Positions 24,601 to 36,126 of a stretch of DNA of 64,000 nt are shown piece after piece. Made by a program: the position numbers and the translations under genes. Position 1 is the stretch's first letter. Every line of letters starts with the position of its first letter. The notes under the pieces are model-generated. The model saw only the letters and a program-made list of their open reading frames with translations, did no database searches and was not told the DNA's origin. The stretch covers positions 37,159 to 101,158 of the forward strand of contig JAIYDP010000152.1 of the NCBI GenBank assembly GCA_027487435.1, written 5' to 3'. This stretch comes from Verrucomicrobiaceae bacterium (lineage in GTDB: Bacteria; Verrucomicrobiota; Verrucomicrobiia; Verrucomicrobiales; Akkermansiaceae).

Positions 24601-25807
24601 CGCAAGTACCAGACACTGTCTTCGTCTCCGCTGGGACATTCGACGCTGCAGATATCGCCATTTCGATGGCGGCGAACACAGCCCGTGAGCCTTTTGTTGA
24701 AGTCAACGCCGTTGCACACGCAGAGTTTGCCTTTGCAGCCTTTGCGCAAGGAGTGAAGGACCAGATCGTGTTTGCAGACGCGGAGATATCCATCCACGTC
24801 GCGTCTCGGTTCTGTTTGGTCGAGAGGACGCCAGACTTGCGGTGCTACGTCCTAACCCACGATCTCAAGGTCGTGCTGTCGGCCGAAGGGAGCGCCTTTG
24901 AAGACTTCGGGGCTGTGGAGCCCTCAATTTCAACGGAAATGATGCGGCGTGGTCTGATCAGGGCCGAGGTTGCGAGAGATGCGCTGACTCGCAGCGCAAC
25001 GACGTCGTACGTTGCGGCGGTCGGGGAAGAAGTCGAATTTCGCACGAGCAAGGTTGCACCGTCCAAACCCCCTCTAATTCGAGCAGGGGCACGTTTGGAT
25101 CAAGCCCATCGAGAGCATGAACATCATTTTCGTCGCGATCGAGTGGACGAAAGGGGCTCCAGTGGTGCCGCTGTTTTGCCTCGTTCCGTCGGGTGACTGC
25201 GGGTTGCTGCTCGCCCCGTTCAGCGTCGTGGAAGCGCAAGCTTGCTCTGCTGGATTGACGCCAAGGAATCCGTTGCGAGTCATGCGGCGGCCGTTTGAGG
25301 TGGGCATGTTGGAGTTTCTGCGGAGCGTTTCGATCGTATGTGTCATTGAAGTTCCATTCTATGTTAAGGTAAGAAATGTCTGAGTAGGCGCTGAGACAGA
25401 AGGTAGCTGAGATAGTGGTTGCTCTTTCATTAGTGATGGTGGCTCTCTATTTCTTCACGTCTGGATTTGTTGGGTTGCATTCGAATCAGAAGAGTAGGAA
25501 AGAAACCCGAAAAAAGAAGGAGAAGGAACTCCCTATGGGAATTGATGATCTTCGGGTAGCTTTAAGCGCACATGTGGATGCTATGAGAGCAGTAAGTAAG
25601 TCACTGTTTCGGGAAAGGGAACTGCAAGAGTCTTCTGTGAACTTAGCGATGATGAGAGCACTTCGCTTGAAGGACGAAGTCGAGGAGCACAAAGAAAGTC
25701 TGGATAACTTGAGCACAGTATTGAATGGGATCCAAGCGGTCCAAACAATTTGTTCTGAGAACATGCGGAAAGTTTCCTCCGTCCATGAAAAAGCTTTGTA
25801 CAAATGA
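21688..25807 (+). CDS. VWA/Cache type I membrane protein, calcium-channel alpha2/delta-like
   Basis: Predicted 1236 aa in 12 exons. Introns: 21759-21794, 21910-21964 (least certain), 22110-22144, 22342-22372, 22694-22727, 23046-23080, 23197-23237, 23701-23737, 23781-23817, 25053-25086 and 25369-25402. Order of parts: signal peptide (MIAIAALLLSFTLM), VWA_N-like region, VWA domain with MIDAS motif DTSSS and FVISDGS, then Cache-like modules including VVYVIDTEAF, a C-terminal transmembrane helix (VALSLVMVALYFF), a basic stop-transfer and about 110 cytosolic residues with coiled-coil character. This architecture matches alpha2/delta (CACNA2D/CACHD1) subunits, which promote surface delivery of voltage-gated calcium channels. 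The long cytosolic coiled coil is unlike the animal proteins. Family call is good; channel partnership is inferred. Confidence 0.82.
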
Positions 25808-25825
25808 CTTTGTTAAAATTCAGGA

Positions 25826-26923
25826 ATGAATCCTTTCGCTCGAATTTTGACTGCGACCATAGCTTGTGGAGTACCCGCGCTCCTCATTCTTTATTTCATC
25901 ATCGGGACTGATGGCAGCACCATTGTTCGGTTCTCTATCGGTGTGGTGCTCATCCTCGTGGTCATTCTCCTCGTTGGCGTGCTGTGCTGCAAGTATCTCG
26001 ACAAGAGGCCTTTTTCGGATCTTGGTTTTAAGGTATGCTTGTAGTCTTTGCGTCTTACATGTACCTGTTATATGATTTTCGATTTAAAATGCCCCATTCG
26101 CTTTATTTATTCGCAAGCTTCGACGCCACACGTTTTGGCTCGACTTGATGTCTGGAGCCATTTGTGGCTCCACGGGAATCCTCATTGCTCTCTCCCTCAT
26201 CTCGGCGTGTGTACCAATGCAAATTTACGCTCAGTCCGTCAACAACACGGACCTTCCGCTCTCCATTGCGATTTTAGTCGGAACTGTCGACTACATCGCC
26301 ATCGCCATCTACGAGGAGGGCGCATTCCGTGGCTATTGGTTGATCAATTTGATTGAAGGTTTTGTCTCGTCAACCTCGCGGAGGCTATCATCGCGCGCAA
26401 GAAGCCGCCTCGCACTCTTCGCATCCCCTCTCATCTCTTCGACCGCTTTCATGGCCTATCACGCGCTTCTCGGCGGTGCCTCTGCCCTCTCAGACGCCCT
26501 CATCATCGTGTACGGGACTATCCTCTGCGTATTTGCAATCATCTGCGGCGACTTAGGCCTCGCCATTGGCTTCCATTTCGGTTGGAACTTTGCCGAGTCG
26601 CTCATTTTTGGAATTCGAAACAGCGGCATGCCCCCCTACGCGGCGCTGCTGACCGTGTCCTACGGCGACGACGCCCGTTGGTGCACAGGAGGTGCGTTTG
26701 GAGTGGAAGGAGGTCGGTATCTGAGTTTCCGAATTATTTACTTCTCGCAGGATTGGCAGGCGTTGTTGGCTTTGCGAGCGCGTCGGTCGTTGCGCTGGCG
26801 TTTCAATATTTTGTCCAGCGCAGGCGAAAGTGCGTCCATCGACAAATCGAAGCAAAAATCTCGCATGTCCCCCTCGTTTCCTCCACCGAGTGCGAGCCTG
26901 CCATGGCCAATATGAGCGGCTAG
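25826..26923 (+). CDS. CPBP-family intramembrane protease (CAAX/Rce1-like)
   Basis: Predicted 324 aa; introns 26033-26117 (85 nt) and 26713-26750. Eight or so hydrophobic helices surround the CPBP motifs: EEGAFRG (EExxxR, proposed catalytic Glu pair), a helix with YHALLGG (second-motif His) and HFGWNFAES (third-motif His). Members cleave prenylated CAAX proteins or act in membrane-protein processing. Eukaryotic Rce1 is ER-resident, but this protein looks closer to bacterial-type CPBP members. It starts only 18 bp after the alpha2/delta-like stop on the same strand. Which substrate it cleaves is unknown. Confidence 0.82.
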
Positions 26924-27024
26924 GATCTCAAACTCGATACCGACCTAGTTGACTCAGGGGTTGAACTCCTTTCCATTCTTTCGCCCCCTTGACTTGTTGC
27001 CCCGCCTCGGTCCCCTGCCCGTTG

Positions 27025-29388
27025 TCAGGTCCGTTTCGGTGTGACTAACTTATTTGATTGTCTCGGATTTGATGTCGGCTGTTGCGGAATGGACTGCGGC
27101 AACGTATAAGGGATTCGATCCTTTTCGCTCCATTGAGGAGGAATGTAGACGTGCTGGCCCTCCAATGTGCCTCCGGCTCCGGTCAGCTCGGCGATGAGGT
27201 CCAAAGTGTGACCATCTGCAGACTCGCGAAGGATCTGTGCACTGGAGACGTGGGCGCTGCAGAATCAGATGACGTGAGGGTTTGTCACATGTGGTGCAGC
27301 ATGTAAACGCCCGGTCCCAACGTGCTCATCTTGTTGATGATAGATTCAACTGCCGCGAATCGTTTCCCTGCTCTGCAGATATCAAAAGCTGGGTCAATAT
27401 CAAACCTACGCATCGACGGCTCGCGGAGGAATTGATGCAAAGTCGAACAAAGTGGAGGAGAGAAGTTCACTGCGAGATGCGTCCACATTGCCTACGACTG
27501 TGACTTACGCAACGACACATGCCTCGAACAAAGCGAGATATCGCCGCTGGGTAAGCAAAAGCTCTTGGCGTAGAGGTGCAGCGACTCCGTATTCGTCAGC
27601 GAATCCCATGCCCCGAGCTGTCGGTGAAACTCAGGTTTCACAACGATTCCGCAACGTCGAGCCTGTTCGTGAGTTCTGGTCGGACGTTTCATTACCCCGA
27701 CGACCCCGTAAACCCTTTGGCGTACAAGGACTTTCTTCGTTCCCACCTCAAATTCGACGATCGCGTGCGAGTCCCCTTTGCCCTCAGACTCACAACAGCA
27801 GTACAAATGACTCCTTCCATCGGCTGATTTTGCTGGAGGTGGTTGCTGAGTGTCCGCGAGAGTGCACCGCAGCGCAGCCTATCTTTTGTTACGCAACATC
27901 GACGACAGTTGCAACTTTGTAAAACGAACAATTCTTTTGCCTTGCAGTGACCTTCTTGGCGATGAGGGGCTTATCAAACACAACAAGGCGCCGCCCTAAG
28001 AAGTTAGGACTTGCAGCGTAAGGGGGACCTTCGTGTGCAATGACCGAGATGGGGATGCACCAGCCATCCCGGAATTGTCTCTCCATCAAGGTTACAAACT
28101 CAGACGTCCGAAACAGCGCCGAGAATGCACTTGACGTCATCAAAACGTCAGCAGCTCGATCGGCAGCGACAGTAAGACTTGCGTGATCTTTTGACAAAGG
28201 CCCTTGCAACTTGGATTTGTAAGCTGTGAAAGAGAGGCGAGCGGACCCTTTTGACGAGGGAGTCACTGAAGCGACCTGACTGAGACCTTGCAAAGTACGC
28301 GTCCGTCGTCGGGACTCGATGAGGGCACGGTGCATCGAACGAGAGTCGAGGGGGGGGACCACCCTGCTGGATGAGAGGATCGGGCAGTTTGCCAACAAAA
28401 GATGCAACAATGATGGGATCATGTGGTGGAGAGATGGCGTGATCAACGGAGAGCGGGCTGACAGGTCAGTCGAGATAGCAGGGAAGAGCACAGGACATCA
28501 ACGAAACTGTATCTGGAGGGATAGGATGCCAATATGATCGCAATGACGTCTGAAAAGTGCGCCTGAATCGAATGAGATGCACAAGTAATGGCCATGAATA
28601 GCAGGAAGAAGCACCGCTCACCATCAAGGCCCTGTCAACGTTCTGAATCGTTAAAACAGAGACACAACTCTACCTGGTCAATGTGCTTCAAGAAAGAGAG
28701 GATGGCGCCTCGGTCTGCAGGATCACACGCGCATGAGCAAAGCCAGCACCTTTTCGAAAGAACTCCTGCTGCTCCGCATCAACTTTATTGCGCAAGAACG
28801 CCATGGTCGCCGTGTCTTGGGCTGAGAGACAAGATGCCTTTACAATTAAACAACGCAATTGAACGTCAACGTCGCCGGAATTTGATTCGATCAAAGATTC
28901 GATGCGCAGGAACTCGAGGTGCTCTTGTTTGCTTAGCCTCGACGTTGCGTACTGAATGGTGAGTTCTTGGAACTACGAGGCCAACCACTTGGCTTGACCC
29001 AATTCCAATTCCAGCGAGGCTCTGAAATTGCTGAGAGCTACATGTGTCAAAAAGACTCCCCCCTTTGAAACGCATCATCTTGCAAAGTCATCGCATGGCC
29101 AGTGTCTGATTTCTGCAGTTTCTGCGCTCTGGAAGGAGAAACTGCAACACCCATATCTTTATGATTCGCAGGTTCTGATAAAGCGACCAGCAGCGACTTC
29201 ATTGCAGTGCGAAGCTTCTTCTGTCCGACAGACACAACGCTGTAGGTCTTCTGGGAAAAGAAGGGGATCGAATTATCAATAGACGAGTTGATAAGTTGTA
29301 ATGGAGGAGGATCTATTGCAGATCCTGACGCAAGCGTTGGGGAGATGAGCGCAGGCCTTGAGTCGATGATCTCAATGATCTCCTCCAT
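27025..29388 (-). CDS. ICE2/NARG2-like protein (little elongation complex subunit 2)
   Basis: Predicted 684 aa from ten exons, including one of only 23 nt (28999-29021). Introns: 29022-29056, 28966-28998, 28715-28749, 28643-28673, 28458-28491, 27996-28028, 27879-27915, 27470-27508 and 27257-27288. The C-terminal half resembles the NARG2_C domain: DGWCIPISV, VVFDKPLIAKKVT, NCSFYKALR, a KPEFHRQLG block, and a GPGVYMLHH block followed by ILRESADG. In animals ICE2 works with ICE1 and ELL to promote RNA polymerase II transcription of snRNA genes. The N-terminus is charged and less conserved. Domain identity is judged from the remembered motif order, so moderate confidence. Stop TGA at 27025-27027. 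Confidence 0.65.
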
Positions 29389-29421
29389 AAATTTGGTTAA
29401 AAGTACAATTTAATAGGTTGG

Positions 29422-30615
29422 TTACAGGTCACAGAAATTGCGCCCACAGTCCCAGTGCTTCTTTTGCCGAACCCTCAGCGCTATCTCGAATCTTTCTTTC
29501 CAATTCAAGCAAGAATACGGCGTTGCACACTGTAGAGTCAGCATATACAGCGTCTTGCAAAACTGGGTTGCCTTCGATGCAACTACATGACGAAGAATCT
29601 TCTGCAACGACCCCAACGTTGCGCTCAGAGACAAGTCCAGACGCAATGGCGTTGCAAATCTATGATCAGACCTCGAAACTAGTTGAAATACTGGATTTCC
29701 GTCAACCGAAGTCAAGGTGGCGATTTTTCTGGGAATTGTCGATATGAATTCAGCATACTCGGACTTTGAAGTCAGCCAAACCAGCCCCTGAAATACAAGG
29801 TCCGAAATTGGGTTTGACCTACAGTCGAGCGAGCTCAGGCGGCAGAGTTTCGACAATGTAGCCACATCGTCAAGCGATTGAAGCAGATTGAACGAGATGT
29901 TCAATTCGACTAGTTTAGGAGCGCTGAGCAACCCAACATTCACAAGCTCTCGTAGTCCGCATCCCTCAAGGGCCAGCTTTCGCAAAGTTGGTGGGACCTT
30001 CGCATAAGGGACGCACTTTTCAACGAACCGTCAATGCCTCAGAGCCAATCTCATTGTAGGACAAATCAAGGACGAGTAGCCTGGAGAGGTACCTAAAGTC
30101 CGGCAGCAGTTTCAGATTCGCGGCGGGTGCATGTAGCGCCCGGATGTGGCGCATTTCGGCTACTGACGGCAACGGCACGAATGACCGTTCCATCGTTAGC
30201 TGGACAAGTTTCTCTCGCGTAGATTCGCTCTTTGCACGGGTAAGAGACATAGAGGTGGGCTTACAAGATGAAATGCATCGCTGTGACACTGAAATACAAG
30301 AAGACCTTCGGCTCGGCAACTTTCTGCAGCAGTGCGGAACTCCGCATCTGATTTGCCTGATATTGTGGCTATCTCTAGCTGAGTTTTCTTCAAGCGGTCA
30401 TACTCTTCCGCATCAGACAAGGAGCCTCCATAAAACGATCTTAAATGGCCCCATGGATCTGCGACCTCAACAGCTGCAACGACCGGGTGGTGGCAGACGA
30501 CCTGTGAGGAGGGAGTAGCCGCCTTAGAGATAGACTTCTTCATTGCGACTGGAGCGGAGGGCTTTTTGCTGACAGTCTTTGAGGCCTTGACGTTTTTCTT
30601 CGCTGGGGCTGACAT
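29422..30615 (-). CDS. Leucine-rich-repeat protein with basic N-terminus
   Basis: Predicted 375 aa; introns 30230-30264 and 29998-30028. The first 35 residues are Lys/Ala/Ser rich (KKNVKASKTVSKKPS), possibly a microtubule- or nucleic-acid-binding tail. A helical linker follows, then LRRs of the SDS22/LRRC type: LLVLDLSYNEIGS, LRKLALEGCGL, KLVELNISFNLLQ and LDCRSNPIS, with an LRR-cap-like segment (TSVDGNPV). Proteins of this class often sit at basal bodies or axonemes, but no specific orthologue is recognised. Its stop lies 33 bp from the start of the ICE2-like gene on the same strand. Confidence 0.78.
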
Positions 30616-30862
30616 TAGTCAGAAATACAGGTCAATTGTACACGGTGGAGCAGGTCGAAGGCATTCTTGTGATATTTGCATCCGAAATCTGTCGAGCGCA
30701 GGTCGATCTCGAGGTCATGTACTGTCGAGTAGAGCTGATGTTCTAGTCGTCTCGAGCTGAGCTCTCCTTTCAGTTTGAACGCTGTAGATTCAGTCCGACA
30801 CGGTCTTCTTTATTCTCACGACGACAGCGGTTGATATTCTCGGCGATCAATTACAGCTTTCA

Positions 30863-31454
30863 ATGCTGAGTCCATCGTTACCGAAGGATGTCGAAGCTTC
30901 TCTGAGCAGCTCTTTTGCAAAGAATTGCCGTTCGACAGGGCACCTCGCCTCTGATTCCCTCAGTGACATCCCTCTACGGCGCAGTCGTGACTCTTGTCCA
31001 CGACCTAGACGCCTTGCCTCCAAAACCTTCTCCTGATTTGCGAAAGTGTTGTTTCCACTCCGTCTTGTGTGTCCTCGACCACATCAACAACCCAACTATG
31101 TACTCTTCGAACGTGGCGGCATGGGCGGCTGAGCTTTCTGTTTTTGGCTTCCTCGCTGCCGCCCCAAGATTCATTGCTCTCTACCTCGAAGGGCGCCCCC
31201 AGGACGTTCGGTCCTATCTGACCGCTCATCGAACTCGCTTCGTTGACGTCGACAAGCGAGGCAAGCCATGCAAGGAGAGACTGCTCAGCGTTGTTGCAGA
31301 GGGCAGCCTCGAGAGCATCTCTAGCGAATTTATCATTTCCCTAACCTCGTCGTGTGAATGGATTGCCCAACAGCTTGATGGCAAACCGTTGCTTGATGAG
31401 TTCCGCAAGATCTCAGGGCACGGGGTGTCACAAAGTTTGTACAAAAAGTGCTAA
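30863..31454 (+). CDS. Uncharacterised helical protein
   Basis: About 184 aa if an ATG at 30863 is joined across a 37- or 40-nt intron (30870-30906 or 30870-30909) to the long open frame ending with TAA at 31452-31454. The protein is alpha-helical, with hydrophobic stretches (LYGAVVTLVHDL, AELSVFGFLAAAPRF) but no clear transmembrane helix. No family is recognised. The stop codon is six bases from the stop of the opposite-strand gene. Confidence 0.5.
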
Positions 31455-31460
31455 CATTAG

Positions 31461-32149
31461 CTAACTCCAAGAAATGGGAGCCTGGGAAAACTCTGCGGCG
31501 GTGCAGTACGACCGCAACGCCCGACTGAAGCTGTAGATGTTCTGAGATTTGAGTGCTATCGGCACAATGGGCGCTGATGAGCTGAAATCTCCTTCTCCCA
31601 CACCCGTGACCGTCCATTCTTTCTCGTGCCCACACAAAACAACGCCCCACTTGTTCTTCGCAGGAGGTTTCGCCTCGCAGTCCTGCACTAGCGAAGAGGA
31701 CACGATGCTGTTCACCCAGAGCAACTTCGCGCCCTTGTCCTTCGCCTCTACATGCAGCCTCTGGACTGCCGCGCGCCGCTCGCCCATCGGCCAACAGTCG
31801 AAGAAAACGACAACAACTTTCGTCTTTTTTGTCGTCTCGATCTTTTCTTTGGTCGCCAGCAGCCTCCACTCGCGCCGCAAGTCAGCCAGCGCCTTTGGCT
31901 TGGCGCCAAATTGCACAGGAGAGGACACCAAGCTTCCCGTTAGGATGCTGTCCACCACAACGACGGCAGGTTCAGCCTTCGAGAGCACGGCATGTGCAGC
32001 ATCTCTGATCGCCTTCGTTGAAGATCCTGCGCAGTCGTCGAGAGTTTTCCCAAAGCAAACGAGAGAAGCGGAAGGGCTAAACTTCGCAACGAAGTCTCTG
32101 GCCGCGACACTGCTTTTGGCATCTGTGGCAACAAAAACTCGCGGAGCAT
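31461..32149 (-). CDS. Uncharacterised alpha/beta protein
   Basis: About 215 aa if the ATG at 32147-32149 (MLRE) is joined across a 41-nt intron to the frame beginning DFVAKFSPSASL. Two Rossmann-like beta strands can be seen (AVVVVDSIL and KVVVVFFDCWP), each followed by a charged helix. The C-terminal 40 residues are Ser rich. I do not recognise the family. It lies directly downstream of the DnaJ-type gene on the same strand, with about 50 bp between them. The start is inferred from intron phase and is uncertain. Confidence 0.5.
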
Positions 32150-32200
32150 TTTGAGGAGGCCTTCCAAACGCTTCCTCTACCCCTGAAAGAGATGCAGAGG

Positions 32201-34174
32201 CTACGTCAGCGGCGGTCGATGGGCTGAGGGGTCATGCGAGGGATCAAATGGGGCAAACATATATCTTCGTAAAAACAAAATGGCCGCAACGACGACGGCA
32301 AAGCCGATGGCAGTTGTCCTCGTGAGACTGAGCCAAGTGGACGCATCTTCAGTCGTTTCGGGTAGCAGATCAGTCGTGAGGTCCACTGCTGTAGTTGACG
32401 GCTGTAGTGTTAATACAAAATACAACAACACATCGAATATGGTTCTAATGCATATGAAGGGCGTACCGCAGAACGACGTTCCATCATGTCCAAAAACGCA
32501 TCAGCAGGAGTCTTATCCTTTTCGACTTCACAGAGAAGGGCCCCTTCCTTGTCGAGAATACAGAAATACCTGGGTGATTCTCCAAGGGCAGTCTGAATCT
32601 TTCTGTGTAGAATCGTCTGCAATGAGGTCGAAGCAAACAGCATTGGCAGCTCGGCTTCAGCAGCGCCAACTGCGACAGACTTCAAATCAGACACGTTCAG
32701 CCGAGGTGACTTCGTCACGTAGAGCGCGTAAAGATCGGCAGAGAAATCAGCGGCCGAGAGGGGAGACAGCGACGACGGAGACGACATGGAGAGCTCATGG
32801 AAGGCGTCGAGGATGTCTGCGCGAAGGGCCTTGCCAAACTGGACGCGCAGCTCGCCAAGGACAGATGCAAATGAGATGAAAGCACTCTCGCCATCAACGC
32901 GGGCACCGACTAAGGACAGCCCCTCAGCGGCCAGGGCATCTCGAAGCTGAAGGAGCTTCCCCTTGTCGGAGAACACAGCGCTGATCGTGACGGAGCGAAG
33001 CTCCTCAAGGGCGCCGCACGCGATGAGCGCAAACTGCGACGACATGTCGGGGATATAAGCGATCGCTCGGATGGCTCCGACAGGCCTCCGAAAGGCTTGG
33101 AGGGCAATGTCGAGTGGAGGATTGAATTGCAGATGAGTTGCAATTGTCTGCGCAATGACCATTGCAGTGCAAGTAACACAGCGGGTGAGGAGGTATTCAA
33201 ATGCCTTGTCTTCGTTGCCTAGGGTATTGAATGCCTTTTGATAGTAACGAAGGTGCTCGGGGTCATCAGTCTTCGATTTCAACTCCGCCAGAGTACGTCT
33301 CAGGTCTGCAGACTTCATTGTCAGCTTACTCTGCAACGACAAGCGAGTGAGCCCAAACAGGCGAAAGAAAGAGGGTTCCAAAGGCGTGTGGCAGTCGAGG
33401 ATTTTGGCAATGGGGATTCGAGACCAAGTCCCACGGTGAATGAGTAGCATCGTTGGCAAGTTGTACTTGTGCCTCTCCTCTTCCCGATCCCAGACTTCGT
33501 CGAGATACTTGATAAGCTGCGCTGAATGGATGCCAAAGTTGGCCCGATAGAATGGGATGATCTCACCAAGAACAGTGGCTGCGGAAGTCACATTGTTTGG
33601 GGCCACGAACTGAAATACCTATTTCATCGAAATGAGGTGAGAACTTGACGCAATCTTCCGAATATTCCGAAAAGATTTGAACGACAGCGGTTGTCCCGCC
33701 GTGAATCAAGTCGTGCAACTCATCGGGAACAAGACTGCGGACAACGCTTGAAATGGACGTCTCTTCCTCCACCATTGAATCTGAATCATACGCAGATTTC
33801 TTTTCGGGATCGGATAAAGTCTCATAAGCCTTCGCAACTTTTTGAAATTGTTCAACGCATTCCGAGCAACCCTTGTTCTTGTCAGGATGACTACGGAGTA
33901 AGCAAGCGAAGCCACAGATACTGTACAGTTGAAGGGCAAGTTGCCTGTAAGCAGATTTAACCTCCTGAGGAGATGAGAGTCGGGAGACGCCTAAGATAGC
34001 GTAGTAATCATCAACCTCCTCGCCTCGACTAGTCCTCCTAAACCCTACCGACAAATATCGGTTGGCGATAGCTGCAACAACGATAAAAACAGCCACTGCC
34101 ACGGCATTAGAGGAAAGACCAGCTCGTTTCTCTGTGCTGGCCACAGGTTGCAGAGGACTCTTTTTCTTCCCCAT
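32201..34174 (-). CDS. Membrane DnaJ with thioredoxin-like region (DNAJC16-like)
   Basis: Predicted 613 aa. Introns 33891-33926 (splits the J domain), 33619-33649 (or 33610-33649) and 32402-32466. N-terminal transmembrane helix (VAVAVFIVVAAIA), then a J domain with DDYYAILGVSR and LHPDKNKG after splicing; HPD is intact, so Hsp70 stimulation is expected. A thioredoxin-like stretch follows (VVQIFSEYSEDC) without a visible CxxC pair, then a long alpha/beta region and a second transmembrane segment near the C-terminus (AIGFAVVVAAILFL). The layout resembles DNAJC16/ERdj proteins that work at the ER. J domain is certain; orthology is moderate. Confidence 0.78.
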
Positions 34175-34225
34175 TTTTGGTCTAACTGAGAAAATAGAGT
34201 AATTTGTTAAATTGCAAATTTGAGT

Positions 34226-36030
34226 ATGGAATTCACAGAATCCATTCGAGTGTCAGGGCCAGTCGTGTATTCTCCGAATTCTAATGTTGGCCATGAAGCA
34301 AACCCTTTGATATCCTAGCTTATCGCTGTCGCTATTGATAATCGAGCAGTTGTCCATGATGTTCACTCAGGCCAGATTGTTCGCGTAGCTGCGCTCGGCG
34401 ACGCTGTCCAGGTCCACCTTCAATTTGTTGGCACTCACTCTCTAGCATATTTCTTGGTCTCTGGACTCGAACTATCTCCTACTCTGCTCTTTTAAAAGAG
34501 GATCCGTCCTGGTTGGCATCAACAACGATGCACTTACTCTCCAGGTCATATCCCTATCACAACCCGATTGGTTCTGTAAAATTGAAGAAGGCCCCGCAGG
34601 GTTATGCTACTCTCGATTTTCTCCCAGTGGCCTTAGCATCATCAACGTGAACGACTTAAAGGCCAGTCAGAGCGAGTGACCTGTGACGCGATCAGGTCCG
34701 CATGACAATGTGGTCGCTTGAGACGAGGTCTGCAAGCTATCTCAAAAACCCAAAGTTCTATTCAGCTGGGCTCGATTTCAGCGACGACGGGTCCTTCATG
34801 GCTGTTGCCGAGAGAAAAGATTGTGCCTCGCGCCTCCCCTCCCCGCCTCATGGCGCGCAGGCAAAGACTCGATCGCCATATTGGCGACAGACACGTGGGA
34901 GGTGCTGAACCGATTCGCAACCGCGACAAGAGATCTCGTAGACATCAAGTGGGTTCGAGAGAGGGGCATCCTGGGCTGGGACACAAACTTGCAGGTCAGG
35001 CCACCTCCCTCTGCGCGTATTGGCTCGCCAAGGGCTCGCCCCCCCTTGGAGATTGTGCTTGTGACGCTGCAGTACCTCGTTGTGATGTACTCTTTCGACG
35101 GTCGACTCATCGGTCGCTACAGCGCCTACGCCAACGCCCTTGGCGTGAAGGCGATTGCAATCTCTCCACAGCCGCAAATTCTTGCGATCGGTAGTTTTGA
35201 TAACAAAGTCGCGCGTGTGCTTGCACGTGTAACCGTGCGCAGGTTCGTCTTGTCAACACGATAACGTGGGCACTCATCGCAGAGCTGCCTCACACATCTT
35301 CTGTCTCGCCGTCGGAATCAATCGTCCCACTGCTGTAGACGATAGGTCTGACGTCAACAGGTTGTCTATGCTGAAAAGGACATCAATGGCATCCATTTGG
35401 ACCCTCAAGTTGAGGAGGTTGTTGCGTCATCATCGATCAAGACGACTTGTCGCCCCCTCTCATACTGCCCTTATCCCGCAGACGTCCTCTCTCGTGCAAC
35501 AACTTCTTTACCTGTGGCCAAGCAGCCCATAGGAAAACCATCCAAAATTGGCGTCGGCGACGTCGCCATCAGTGGCGACGGACTTTTTGTTGCAACCCGA
35601 TGCGGTTTGGCGCTGATTGCTTTTAAAGCTGAGGGCCCGCAGACTCATTTCCTAACGCCGTTTGGATCTGGAACGTCGAGACGCTCAAACTCGTTTCTGT
35701 CCTCGTCCAGCTCACTCCTGTCCGCACGTTTGCTTGGCACCCTGTAAGCCGAGCGACAGCAAATCTGACGCCGGAGAACGCCCTCAAGTTGATGATTTCG
35801 ACCGCCTCACCGGCGCTGTTCTTTTGGACAGTCGACGGCGCGTCGTGTGTGCCAATTCCCGGGGGTTTTCGTTGGTGGTCATTTGTAATGCTGCAGATGA
35901 TTTGGTTGCCTATTCAGCTGAGTGGGCGAGGTAGCGTGCTGACCTCGGGATGATCTGACAAACCAGGGATGGCCAAAGCATTGTGGTTTGTGACAGGGAC
36001 AAGTTCCGCTTCGGCTTCCCACAGCTTTAA
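34226..36030 (+). CDS. WRAP73 (WDR8) homologue, centriolar WD40 protein
   Basis: WD40 protein matching WRAP73 along its length: MEFTESIRVSG at the start, then VRMTMWSLETRSAS, FMAVAERKDC, LVVMYSFDGRLIGRYSAY, NAVWIWNVETLKL and RDGQSIVVC near the end. WRAP73 acts at centrosomes/basal bodies and spindle poles in animals and fungi. Introns placed: 34286-34318, 34662-34695 (GC-AG), 34823-34860, 34995-35072, 35208-35242, 35324-35360, 35605-35642, 35744-35776, 35885-35917 and 35931-35966. One junction (about 34440-34505) is unresolved and the frame slips by one base near 35862-35884. TAA at 36028-36030. Confidence 0.82.
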
Positions 36031-36126
36031 GCTACCGCACGTGAGTCGAAGATGATGTACTCTCTATGTACTTTACCAGTATTGATGTGTGTGCAACTCC
36101 TGCTCGCAATTACTCTGGCGACAGTT

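Noticed and set aside
27776..27804. An extra 29-nt intron in the ICE2-like gene
   Set aside because: It breaks phase; a 37-nt intron at 27879-27915 leaves one continuous exon running through this stretch.
33610..33618. A 9-nt intron between the J-domain part and the next exon of the DnaJ gene
   Set aside because: Far too short; a 31- or 40-nt intron ending at the same place or nine bases earlier explains the frame.
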